DNA of 20,434 nt, taken from positions 1 to 20,434 of the forward strand of contig JASDTB010000048.1 of the NCBI GenBank assembly GCA_041441455.1, written 5' to 3'. The stretch comes from JAFIHK01 sp041441455 (GTDB lineage: Bacteria; Bacteroidota; Bacteroidia; Bacteroidales; UBA932). The notes below the pieces were generated by a model. That model was not told the DNA's origin, made no database searches, and worked only from the letters and a program-made list of their open reading frames with translations. Below are positions 1-7,722 of the stretch, one piece after another (the stretch's first letter is position 1; every line of letters begins with the position of its first letter). The translations under genes were made by a program, and so were the position numbers.

Positions 1-727
1 GCGTTGGGTTGACTATTGCAGTTCATGTTGTTCTTGTCTTTTCATTATTTGGCACTGGATTCAAAACAATTTACCCTCCTCCAGCAGAAAAGGGAATTAT
101 TGTTGAATACGAGAATAAAAGCCTTCAGCAGATTAAAGTCAAAACAGGTAACGAGCCCAAAGCCGAGAATCCAGACCCCAAGAAAGAGGTTAGACTTGTG
201 CAAAAGTCTGAATCTGCTATCAAAGGAAAAAAAGCAAATAAAAGTGCCGAAAGCACTATGGGTGATAAGGGTGATATCGCTCGATACGAACCAAAAAGGG
301 AGAAGCCAATCAATAAAAGAGCCCTATTCCCTGGGGCAGACAATAGAGACTCGTCGGACCTACATGTAGCTAAAAGAGTAAGTGAATCGCTAAAAGCAGG
401 TCNNNNNNNNNNCACTCCGAAGGCAATACCGTAACTGGAAAGACTGACGGAGAGCCATCTGCTCGTCTTGCCGGTAGATCCTTAATGGGAAACCTTCCAG
501 AACCTGAATATAATGTAAACAAGTCGGGCCGTGTTGTTGTAAAAATCATGGTAGATCAATATGGCGATGTCGTTAATGCAATACCAGGTGCCAGCGGTAC
601 AACAGTACAAGACAGAACTCTCTGGGATGCTGCAAAAAGAGCTGCTCTAAAAGCAAAGTTCAATGTAAGTTCATCTGCCCCTGTCGTTCAAGAAGGCACT
701 ATCACATATATTTTCAGATTGAGATAA
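1..727 (+). CDS. Energy transducer TonB-family protein, 5'-partial and interrupted by an assembly gap
   Basis: TonB proteins pass the proton-motive-force energy of ExbB/ExbD to outer-membrane TonB-dependent receptors. The window opens inside the N-terminal membrane anchor: reading from base 3 gives a hydrophobic helix (VGLTIAVHVVLVFSLFG), then PPPAEKGIIVEYE, a juxtamembrane pattern common in Bacteroidales TonB. A Lys/Glu-rich periplasmic linker follows. After ten Ns (403-412) the reading frame shifts, and bases 413-727 encode the C-terminal domain: GNLPEPEYN, then GRVVVKIMVDQYGDV, then TLWDAAKRAALKAKFN, ending GTITYIFRLR. This order matches Bacteroidales TonB C-termini. I treat both parts as one gene whose frame change comes from the gap. 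The start codon lies upstream of the window. ExbB/ExbD genes would be expected just upstream, but that is inference. The stop lies 7 bp from the convergent permease gene. Confidence 0.85.
403..412. other. Assembly gap (10 Ns)
   Basis: Ten consecutive undetermined bases sit in the linker region of the TonB-family gene. Coding before the gap uses the frame of base 3 and coding after it uses the frame of base 413. For one continuous protein the true gap length must leave remainder 2 when divided by 3, so ten Ns cannot be the real length. It is probably a fixed-size scaffold placeholder. Confidence 0.97.
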
Positions 728-734
728 ATTGATA

Positions 735-2012
735 CTACTCGTATCTAAGAGCTTCAATTGGGTCCAATTTAGCTGCTCTAACAGCAGGAATATATCCAGA
801 AGCAACACTTACAATCAAACAAACCATCACTCCCATAAACATCCAAAGCCAAGGCATGACAAATGGACTGCTCATCAAGCTAGCAGTTAAGTTCCCTACG
901 ATAATCCCAAGAAGAATCCCAACTACTCCCCCAACTTGACCTATTACAATAGATTCAAAAAGAAACTGTTGCTTGATAGTTTTAGAATTAGCTCCTAATG
1001 CCTTTCTGGTACCAATCTCTCTGGTCCTCTCTTTTACAGAGACAAGCATAATATTCATCAAGCCAACTGCAGCTCCCAACAAAGTTATGATTCCAATTAC
1101 AAAAGCTGCCGCTGTTACATAACCCATAATATTCATTAAGTCTTCCATTACTGCATCCGATTTAGTTATTCTAAAGTCAGACGCATCTATTGGACTCAGT
1201 CTGCGAATCGAACGGAAAATTTGTTCTGCTTCGTCAATTGCATGCTGCTGATTAACACCTGCTGCAGGAATAATCCCTATAACGTAGAACGATTGATCGT
1301 TTAAAAATGAATAACGTGCATTGGAAAGAGGAATCCATACTTGATTGTCTGCCCCACCGGAGAATGTAGAACCTTGCTTCTCTAATACACCAATAACCTC
1401 ATATCTAATTGCTCCAACGGATATTACCTTTCCAATTGCATCATCTGTTTTGAATAAAGCGGTCTTTACTGCGTCACCAATAACACAAGTAAACGACCCA
1501 GCCTCCATGTCTCTCGAATTCAAATTTCTCCCTTTACTGATCTTACCCCCCACAAACTGAAGATAATTTTCATCAGTTGCAGTTACTCTGATTGTAGGAT
1601 TCGTCTTTTGAGAAGCAAATTTTATTGTAGCATTATTTAGGGCTGTTGTTGACACAGTCTTAATTGAACTAACCTCATATAAATCGATGAAACTCATTGC
1701 CTGATTATAGGTAATATTCCTCTTATTAATCACCCTCTGCCTCTTTTCTACTGTCTGATCATCAGAAAAATTAGACCTAATCGAAAATGAATTTGCCCCC
1801 ATTTTACCAAAATTCTCATTCACAAGAGCCTTCAGAGAATCTGTAGCAGTAAGAATTCCAACAAGCGAAGTAATCCCTATCGCAATAATCATAATAGTGA
1901 GTATCGACCTAAGTTTGCTACTCCTAATCGATTTAATCGACACATTGAAATTTTCTCTCATCAAAGGGGAAAAGCCAAGCCTGGCAGCAATTTTTTTGAG
2001 GCTCTTTTTCAT
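735..2012 (-). CDS. MacB/FtsX-type ABC transporter permease
   Basis: A 425-residue membrane subunit of a MacB-like ABC exporter, the type that couples cytoplasmic ATP hydrolysis to a periplasmic domain moving lipoproteins, peptides or drugs. Helix 1 lies at about residues 35-57, just after the basic segment SIRSSKLRS. A periplasmic domain of about 240 residues follows, then three helices at about 298-323, 350-375 and 388-408. The conserved cytoplasmic loop VKERTREIGTRKALGA follows helix 2, and the protein ends RAAKLDPIEALRYE, the usual close of MacB/LolC-like permeases. Length and topology are normal for the family. No ATPase or membrane-fusion gene adjoins it: the next gene upstream runs the other way, so the ATPase must be encoded elsewhere. 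The substrate cannot be told from sequence. Start is ATG. Confidence 0.9.
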   Translation of the reverse strand: MKKSLKKIAARLGFSPLMRENFNVSIKSIRSSKLRSILTIMIIAIGITSLVGILTATDSLKALVNENFGKMGANSFSIRSNFSDDQTVEKRQRVINKRNITYNQAMSFIDLYEVSSIKTVSTTALNNATIKFASQKTNPTIRVTATDENYLQFVGGKISKGRNLNSRDMEAGSFTCVIGDAVKTALFKTDDAIGKVISVGAIRYEVIGVLEKQGSTFSGGADNQVWIPLSNARYSFLNDQSFYVIGIIPAAGVNQQHAIDEAEQIFRSIRRLSPIDASDFRITKSDAVMEDLMNIMGYVTAAAFVIGIITLLGAAVGLMNIMLVSVKERTREIGTRKALGANSKTIKQQFLFESIVIGQVGGVVGILLGIIVGNLTASLMSSPFVMPWLWMFMGVMVCLIVSVASGYIPAVRAAKLDPIEALRYE

Positions 2013-2072
2013 CGAATTGAATTTAAAATCTACTTTAATTTTGTAAAAGTAGGAAAATATCTGTTATTAACA

Positions 2073-2080
2073 TAACTTTG
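2073..2080 (+). promoter_or_regulatory. Putative -7 box of the rluB operon promoter
   Basis: TAACTTTG matches the Bacteroidota -7 consensus TAnnTTTG and ends 18 bp before the chosen rluB ATG at 2099. I see no good -33 TTTG box at the usual 19-21 bp distance. The box overlaps the earliest possible in-frame TTG (2078), which argues against that TTG as the real start. Confidence 0.55.
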
Positions 2081-2098
2081 CCCCCGAATTATATTCAA

Positions 2099-3547
2099 AT
2101 GAGAAATAAAGAAAATCAAAGCAGAGCAGGTTCTATGAGAACAGGCAGCAAAAGACCCGTGAGGGGAGCAGGCAACGGCAGTGAAAGACCGTATGCACCA
2201 AAGAGAAGAACCGCCGGAGAAGGCGCTTCTGAGAAGAGATCTTCGCGTTTCGGGGAATCTGAGAAGAGCACCCGTAGTTATGAGAGAAGCGGAAAACCTT
2301 TCGACAGAGAGAAAAAACCGTTTGACAGAGAGAGGAAACCTTTCGACAGAGACAAAAAACCTTTCGACAGAGACAGAAAACCTTTTGACAGAGACAAAAA
2401 ACCTTTTGACAGAGACAGAAAACCTTTCGATAGAGACAGGAAACCTTTCGACAGAGATAGAAAACCTTTCGATAGAGACAGAAAACCATTTGATGGCGAA
2501 AGAAAACCTTTCGATAGAGACAGAAAACCTTTCGATAGAGACAGAAAACCTTTCGATAGAGACAGAAAACCTTTCGACAGAGATAGAAAACCTTTCGATA
2601 GAGACAGAAAACCTTTCGACAGAGATAGAAAACCATTTGATGGCGAAAGAAAACCATTTGACAGAGATAGAAAACCTTTCGACAGAGATAGAAAACCTTT
2701 CGATGGCGAAAGAAAGCCATTTGATAGAGATAGAAAACCTTTCGACAGAGAAGAGAGATCTTTCGACAGACCTTTCAGACCTAAAGCAGAAGAATACACT
2801 CCAAAGCCAAGACGCAAAGGAGGTAGAGAAGACGAAGGAGTTCGCTTAAATAAATTCATTGCAAATTCAGGAATTTGCTCAAGAAGAGAGGCGGATGACT
2901 ATATTACAGCGGGATTAGTTACTGTAAATGGAGAGGTTATAACTCAACTTGGTACAAAGATTAATGGTGGAGACGATGTGAGATTTAATGGAGAGAGATT
3001 AAAAGGAGAGGAAAAAGTTTACATCTTAATGAATAAACCTAAAGATTTTGTTACTACAACTTCTGACCCTCACGCCGAAAAAACTGTTATGGATCTTATC
3101 GAAGGCAAATGCCCTCAAAGAGTATTTCCAGTAGGAAGACTTGACAGATCAACAACAGGTGTACTTTTATTGACAAATGACGGAGAACTTGCAGAAAAGC
3201 TTACTCATCCATCATTTGAAAAGAAGAAAATCTATCATGTATTCCTTGATAAAAATCTAAAACAAAACGACTTCGAAAAAATTCTTGAAGGAGTAGAGCT
3301 AGAAGATGGACATGTTCATGCAGACATGCTTTCATACATAGATGAAGATAAAAGTCAGGTAGGATTAGAAATTCACTCAGGTAGAAATAGAGTTGTAAGA
3401 AGAATTTTCGAACACCTTGGATACAAAGTAAAGAAACTTGACAGAGTATATTTTGCAGGACTAACCAAAAAGAACCTCCGCAGAGGTCAGTGGAGATTCC
3501 TTACAGAACAAGAGACTACAATGTTAAAGATGAGTTCTTACGAATAA
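2099..3547 (+). CDS. rluB: 23S rRNA pseudouridine synthase, RluB/RsuA family, with long repeat tail
   Basis: This enzyme isomerises a uridine of 23S rRNA to pseudouridine. I chose ATG 2099 because the in-frame TTG at 2078 falls inside the promoter box; this gives 482 residues, against roughly 240-290 for compact family members. Residues 1-65 are basic and Gly/Ser/Arg-rich. Residues 66-219 are 22 heptads of KPFDRDR type. An S4 RNA-binding domain begins at VRLNKFIANSG (about 248-310). The catalytic domain follows, with GRLDRSTTG, whose Asp349 is the family's catalytic aspartate, and later GRNRVVRRIFEHLGY. Charged N-terminal extensions are common in Bacteroidota RluB; this one is strikingly regular. 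First gene of a cluster with era, parC and aroK; era starts 2 bp after its stop. RluB rather than a related paralogue is inferred from domain order and phylum. Confidence 0.88.
   Translation: MRNKENQSRAGSMRTGSKRPVRGAGNGSERPYAPKRRTAGEGASEKRSSRFGESEKSTRSYERSGKPFDREKKPFDRERKPFDRDKKPFDRDRKPFDRDKKPFDRDRKPFDRDRKPFDRDRKPFDRDRKPFDGERKPFDRDRKPFDRDRKPFDRDRKPFDRDRKPFDRDRKPFDRDRKPFDGERKPFDRDRKPFDRDRKPFDGERKPFDRDRKPFDREERSFDRPFRPKAEEYTPKPRRKGGREDEGVRLNKFIANSGICSRREADDYITAGLVTVNGEVITQLGTKINGGDDVRFNGERLKGEEKVYILMNKPKDFVTTTSDPHAEKTVMDLIEGKCPQRVFPVGRLDRSTTGVLLLTNDGELAEKLTHPSFEKKKIYHVFLDKNLKQNDFEKILEGVELEDGHVHADMLSYIDEDKSQVGLEIHSGRNRVVRRIFEHLGYKVKKLDRVYFAGLTKKNLRRGQWRFLTEQETTMLKMSSYE
2294..2755 (+). repeat. 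Coding tandem repeat, 22 units of 21 bp (KPFDRDR heptads)
   Basis: Twenty-two in-frame 21-bp units, each encoding KPFD followed by RDR, RDK, RER, REK, GER or REE. Units 9, 11, 12, 13 and 15 are identical in DNA, as are 8, 14, 16 and 19. Units 10, 17 and 20 carry the GER variant. The first six units and the last two are more diverged, as expected for an array growing from its centre. Because the unit is a multiple of three, copy-number change keeps the reading frame. All variants keep Lys, Pro, Phe and Asp, while charge alternates between basic and acidic. Confidence 0.98.
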
Positions 3548-3549
3548 CA

Positions 3550-4446
3550 ATGGAAGAAATCAAAAAACATAGATCTGGATTTGTCAACATTATCGGAAAC
3601 CCTAATGTTGGCAAATCTACTTTAATGAACGCGCTAGTGGGAGAAAAACTCTCAATAGTGACATCTAAAGCTCAGACAACTCGTCATCGAATTATGGGTA
3701 TAGTAAACGGAGAAGATTATCAAATCGTCTACTCTGATACTCCAGGTATCCTAAAACCATCATATAAGCTCCAAGAGAGTATGATGCAGTTTGTAGATAC
3801 AGCTATAACAGATGCCGATGTTATTCTGTATGTTACCGATGTTGTCGAACATTTTACCAAAAACGAAGCTTACATCGAGCGTCTTAGTAAATCAAGAATT
3901 CCTGTTGTCATAATTATCAACAAAATCGACCTTAGCAACCAACAAGATCTTGAGGTCATAGTTGAGAGATGGCATCAGCTTGTTCCAAAAGCCGAAATCA
4001 TTCCTGTATCGGCGCAAGAAAAATTCAATTTGTCTGCAGTCTTTTCAAGGATACTGTCGTATCTACCCGAAAGTCCAGCATGGTTCGACAAGGATATGTT
4101 TACCGACAGAAATCTTAGATTCTTTGCATCTGAGATAATCAGAGAAAAGATCCTTACCAATTACGACAAAGAGATTCCATATTGCACAGAAGTTGTAATT
4201 GAGAGTTTCAAGGAGGAGGCAAATATTTATAAAATCGATGCTATCATCAATGTTGTGAGGGATTCTCAAAAAGGAATCATCATTGGAAATAAAGGGGCCT
4301 CCCTCAAAAGAGTAGCCACAGAAGCCAGAAAGGACATGGAAACTTTTTTTGAAAAAAAGGTATTTTTGCAGATATTTGTAAAAGTAAATCCCGACTGGAG
4401 AGAGGATAAGAACAAACTCAAACAGTTCGGCTACATCCTAGACTAA
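3550..4446 (+). CDS. era: GTPase Era, ribosome assembly factor
   Basis: Era is an essential GTPase that binds the 3' end of 16S rRNA and assists maturation of the 30S subunit. The 298-residue product has G1 GNPNVGKST (16-24), G3 DTPG (63-66), G4 NKID (124-127) and G5-like SAQ, followed by a C-terminal KH RNA-binding domain containing GIIIGNKGASLKRVATEAR and ending DWREDKNKLKQFGYILD. This matches full-length Era. An in-frame TTG at 3490 would add 20 residues overlapping rluB, but family members begin just before the SGFVNIIGNPNVGKS stretch, so I prefer ATG 3550. It lies 2 bp after rluB and 16 bp before parC, so it is probably co-transcribed with them. Confidence 0.96.
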   Translation: MEEIKKHRSGFVNIIGNPNVGKSTLMNALVGEKLSIVTSKAQTTRHRIMGIVNGEDYQIVYSDTPGILKPSYKLQESMMQFVDTAITDADVILYVTDVVEHFTKNEAYIERLSKSRIPVVIIINKIDLSNQQDLEVIVERWHQLVPKAEIIPVSAQEKFNLSAVFSRILSYLPESPAWFDKDMFTDRNLRFFASEIIREKILTNYDKEIPYCTEVVIESFKEEANIYKIDAIINVVRDSQKGIIIGNKGASLKRVATEARKDMETFFEKKVFLQIFVKVNPDWREDKNKLKQFGYILD

Positions 4447-4462
4447 CACACTTACCAAAATA

Positions 4463-7156
4463 ATGAGCACCCCAGATCTTGATTTTGATTCAGAAGAACT
4501 GGATCCTGTAGATATTGATGCCACGGAGAGTAATAAGTTCGAAAAACTTATTCACGAAGGAGATAAAAAGTACAAGCTTACTGGAATGTATAAGGACTGG
4601 TTTTTGGACTATGCCTCGTACGTTATTTTAGAGAGAGCTGTACCTCATATCAACGATGGTCTAAAACCTGTTCAAAGACGTATTCTTCACGCAATGAAGA
4701 GGATGGACGATGGGAGGTACAATAAAGTTGCAAACATCATAGGATTCACAATGCAGTTTCACCCACACGGCGACGCCTCAATCGGTGACGCTTTGGTGCA
4801 GCTTGGTCAAAAGGATCTTTTGATAGACTGTCAAGGTAACTGGGGAAATACGCTCACAGGCGATCCAGCAGCTGCACCAAGATATATCGAGGCAAGGCTC
4901 AGTAAGTTTGCCAACGATGTTGTCTTTAATCCAAAGACAACTAGCTGGATGAAGTCTTATGATGGCAGAAATCTAGAACCTATAAATCTCCCCGTAAAAT
5001 TTCCACTTTTATTAGCACAAGGTGTAGAGGGTATTGCCGTAGGTCTCGCTTCAAAGATTCTTCCTCATAATTTTAATGAATTAATCGATGCATCTATTGC
5101 CTATTTGAAAGGTAAAGATTTCGTACTATATCCAGACTTTCCTACTGGAGGTCTTGTTGATTGTTCAAAATACAACAATGGGCTTAGAGGATCGGTAATT
5201 AAGGTTAGAGCAAGAATAACTAAGCTCGATAAAAAGACATTAGTAATTACTGAGATCCCTTTTGGTCAGACAACATCTAAACTCATCGAATCAATCCTAA
5301 AGGCCAACGACAAAGGAAAGATCAAGATTCGTAAAGTTGACGACAATACGTCAGAAGGGGCAGAAATCGTAGTTCATCTACACAATGACATCTCTCCAGA
5401 TAAAACTATAGATGCACTTTATGCTTTCACCGACTGCGAACTATCAATCTCTCCTAACTCATGCGTAATCAGAGATAAAGAGCCTTGTTTCCTAGGTGTT
5501 GATGAAATTCTAAGGCATAATACCGACTACACAATGCATCTACTCAAGACAGAACTCGAAATAAGAATGTCTGAGTTAGAAAACGCATGGCACTATACAT
5601 CTCTCGAAAAGATTTTCTTTGAAGAGAAGATTTATCGTGTGCTCGAACAAGATGCTAAAAATTGGGAAGCTCAATTAGTCAAAGTAGAGGAGGAACTACA
5701 AAAATTCCGCAATGTTCTTAGGAAGGATATTACAAGGGAAGATGTCTTGAAACTTGTTGAAAAACCAGTAAGAAAAATCTCTGTTTTTGACGTTAAAGAG
5801 CTAGACCAAGCAATCAAAAAGATCGAAGAGGAGATGAAAGAGGTTGCTCACAATTTAGCAACACTAGTCGATTTCACTATCGCATATTATGCTAATCTTA
5901 AGAAGAAATATGGATCTAAATTCCCTCGCAAGACAGAGATAAGCAATTTCGAGACTATTCAAGCAACAAAGGTAGTTGTTGCTAATGCTAAGCTCTATGC
6001 CAACAAATTAGAAGGATTTGTCGGAATGGATCTTAAACGTGATGAAAATGCAGAATTTATTTGCGAGTGTTCTGATATAGATGATGTTATTGTTTTCCTA
6101 AAAACAGGAAAATATCTTGTTACAAAGATTAGCGAAAAGGCCTTTATAGGTAGAGATATCATCCATGTTGGAGTCTTTAACAAAAACGATGATCGTTGCA
6201 TATATAATGCTGTTTACAAAAACGGTAAATCGGGAGAGGTATATGTAAAGAGATTTGCTGTAACAGGTGTAACTCGCGATAAAGAATATGATTTGACTCA
6301 AGGAAAAGAGAGTAGTCAAGTGTTATGGTTTACCGCAAACCCAAATGGTGAGGCCGAGGTATTGAAAGTCTACTTAAAACCTAGACCGAAACTCAAAAAG
6401 CTAATCTTTGAATTTGACTTTGCTAATTTAGCAATCAAAGGAAGAGCATCAATGGGTAACATCCTTTCAAAAAACCCTGTTCACAAGATCCAACTCAAAT
6501 CAAAAGGTGTCTCTTCATTTGGAGGACAATCAATTTGGTTCGACCAAGACATCAATCGATTAAATACCGATTCAAGAGGTCTATTCCTTGGAGAGTATCT
6601 CCCTACCGATAAAATTCTTGTAATCTGCAAAACAGGGGACTATTACACTACAAATTTTGACCTCAGCAACAGATACCAAGGTGAGATAAAGATCATAGAG
6701 AAACTAGATACACAAAAGGTTTACACTGCAACCTATTTTGATGCAGAGATGAATGCCTTTTATGTGAAACGATTCTCTTTTGAGCCAAGCGATAACAGCG
6801 TTCAATTGTTCATTAGCGAAGCACCAGGTTCATATCTAGTTGAGATTTGCGAAGACAAGTATCCTCAACTTGAGATTAATTTTGGAGGGAAACATTCAAA
6901 ACGCCCTCAAGAGTATATTGATGTAGAAGAGTTCATCGGCAAAAAAAGCTTCAGAGCCAAAGGCAAGAGAATCACAACTTATGAGGTTGATACCATCCTT
7001 TTCACGACACCATTGGATAAAGATGGCAGCTCCGAAGAGGTAGAAGTAACAGGAGAAGAACAAATTTTTTCAGGATTTGAACTAGTTGACGACGAAACCC
7101 AAAATACCGAAAACTCAAGTAACGAGGTAAACAACAACTCTCCTACTTTGTTTTAA
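4463..7156 (+). CDS. parC: DNA topoisomerase IV subunit A (ParC-type)
   Basis: The DNA-breaking subunit of a type IIA topoisomerase that decatenates daughter chromosomes, working with a ParE ATPase not present in this window. The 897-residue product has the breakage-reunion domain: DYASYVILERAVPHINDGLK, the quinolone-determining segment FHPHGDASIGDAL, and AAPRYIEARLS with the catalytic Tyr141. A coiled region lies at about 370-500, and a beta-pinwheel-like C-terminal half ends in an acidic tail. I see no GyrA-box (QRRGGKG), which favours ParC over GyrA. The residue equivalent to E. coli GyrA Ser83 is Ala105; the Asp87 equivalent is kept (Asp109). It sits 16 bp after era and 4 bp before aroK. 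Confidence 0.9.
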   Translation: MSTPDLDFDSEELDPVDIDATESNKFEKLIHEGDKKYKLTGMYKDWFLDYASYVILERAVPHINDGLKPVQRRILHAMKRMDDGRYNKVANIIGFTMQFHPHGDASIGDALVQLGQKDLLIDCQGNWGNTLTGDPAAAPRYIEARLSKFANDVVFNPKTTSWMKSYDGRNLEPINLPVKFPLLLAQGVEGIAVGLASKILPHNFNELIDASIAYLKGKDFVLYPDFPTGGLVDCSKYNNGLRGSVIKVRARITKLDKKTLVITEIPFGQTTSKLIESILKANDKGKIKIRKVDDNTSEGAEIVVHLHNDISPDKTIDALYAFTDCELSISPNSCVIRDKEPCFLGVDEILRHNTDYTMHLLKTELEIRMSELENAWHYTSLEKIFFEEKIYRVLEQDAKNWEAQLVKVEEELQKFRNVLRKDITREDVLKLVEKPVRKISVFDVKELDQAIKKIEEEMKEVAHNLATLVDFTIAYYANLKKKYGSKFPRKTEISNFETIQATKVVVANAKLYANKLEGFVGMDLKRDENAEFICECSDIDDVIVFLKTGKYLVTKISEKAFIGRDIIHVGVFNKNDDRCIYNAVYKNGKSGEVYVKRFAVTGVTRDKEYDLTQGKESSQVLWFTANPNGEAEVLKVYLKPRPKLKKLIFEFDFANLAIKGRASMGNILSKNPVHKIQLKSKGVSSFGGQSIWFDQDINRLNTDSRGLFLGEYLPTDKILVICKTGDYYTTNFDLSNRYQGEIKIIEKLDTQKVYTATYFDAEMNAFYVKRFSFEPSDNSVQLFISEAPGSYLVEICEDKYPQLEINFGGKHSKRPQEYIDVEEFIGKKSFRAKGKRITTYEVDTILFTTPLDKDGSSEEVEVTGEEQIFSGFELVDDETQNTENSSNEVNNNSPTLF

Positions 7157-7160
7157 AACC

Positions 7161-7679
7161 ATGATTATCGCCTTCACAGGATTTATGGGTGTTGGAAAAA
7201 GCACTATTGCAGAGAGGTTGTCTAAAACACTTCTCTGCAAGTATATAGATCTTGATAAATATATCGAAGAGAAGAGCGGACTCTCAATTGCAGAAATCTT
7301 CGAAAACCTTGGAGAAGATTATTTCAGGAAACTAGAAGAAGAGTCTCTTGAAGAGGTAATAGCTAATAATACAGGTAAATACACAGTTTTATCATTAGGT
7401 GGCGGCGCCTTAATCTCTTCTCATAATCAAAAAGTTGTTAAAGAGACTACGTTTTGTATCTATTTAAGAGGAAACAGTGCTACTTTAACAGACAGGTTAA
7501 TCAAAGCAAAAAAAAGCAGACCTCACATAAAAGAGAAGAGTGGAGAAGATTTAGAAAAAGAGATATCAAGACTTTTTTCAGTCAGAGAGGAGGGGTATAA
7601 ATACTCAGCAACCCTCATTATTGATGTGGATGGTAAAAGTATCAGAGAAATTGTCGAAGAAATTATTGAGCAGATCTAA
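7161..7679 (+). CDS. aroK: Shikimate kinase
   Basis: Phosphorylates shikimate with ATP to shikimate 3-phosphate, the fifth step of the chorismate pathway. The 172-residue protein has the Walker A loop GFMGVGKS (7-14), the metal- and substrate-binding IDLD segment (Asp30, Asp32), FRKLEEESL with the substrate-binding Arg56, the LSLGGGA loop (Gly80-82), and RPHI in the lid region. Length is normal. It lies 4 bp after parC at the end of the rluB-era-parC-aroK cluster. The gene for an earlier step of the same pathway, aroE, is about 4 kb downstream in another transcription unit. I cannot tell aroK from aroL by sequence; aroK is the default outside enteric bacteria. Confidence 0.94.
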   Translation: MIIAFTGFMGVGKSTIAERLSKTLLCKYIDLDKYIEEKSGLSIAEIFENLGEDYFRKLEEESLEEVIANNTGKYTVLSLGGGALISSHNQKVVKETTFCIYLRGNSATLTDRLIKAKKSRPHIKEKSGEDLEKEISRLFSVREEGYKYSATLIIDVDGKSIREIVEEIIEQI

Positions 7680-7722
7680 GTTCAATCAACGAAGTATAGT
7701 CGACAGTATTTTTATCAATATT

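Noticed and set aside
731..745. Small hairpin GATAC-TACTC-GTATC at the convergent TonB and permease ends.
   Set aside because: The stem is only 5 bp with no T run, too weak to call a terminator.
2078..2098. Upstream TTG start for rluB adding seven residues.
   Set aside because: The TTG is part of the TAACTTTG promoter box, so it would not be within the transcript.
2133..2859. Three further long open frames through the rluB repeat: 2181-2849 plus, 2133-2720 minus and 2278-2859 minus.
   Set aside because: A stop-free 21-bp repeat stays open in several frames automatically. Their translations are only low-complexity echoes of the repeat, whereas the rluB frame continues into S4 and catalytic domains.
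3490..3549. Earlier TTG start for era overlapping rluB by 58 bp.
   Set aside because: The added residues do not resemble Era N-termini, and ATG 3550 directly follows the rluB stop.
7680..7722. Possible terminator between convergent aroK and recJ.
   Set aside because: Only a weak 6-bp A/T stem with a G-U pair (AGTATT...AATATT) is present, so I do not call it.
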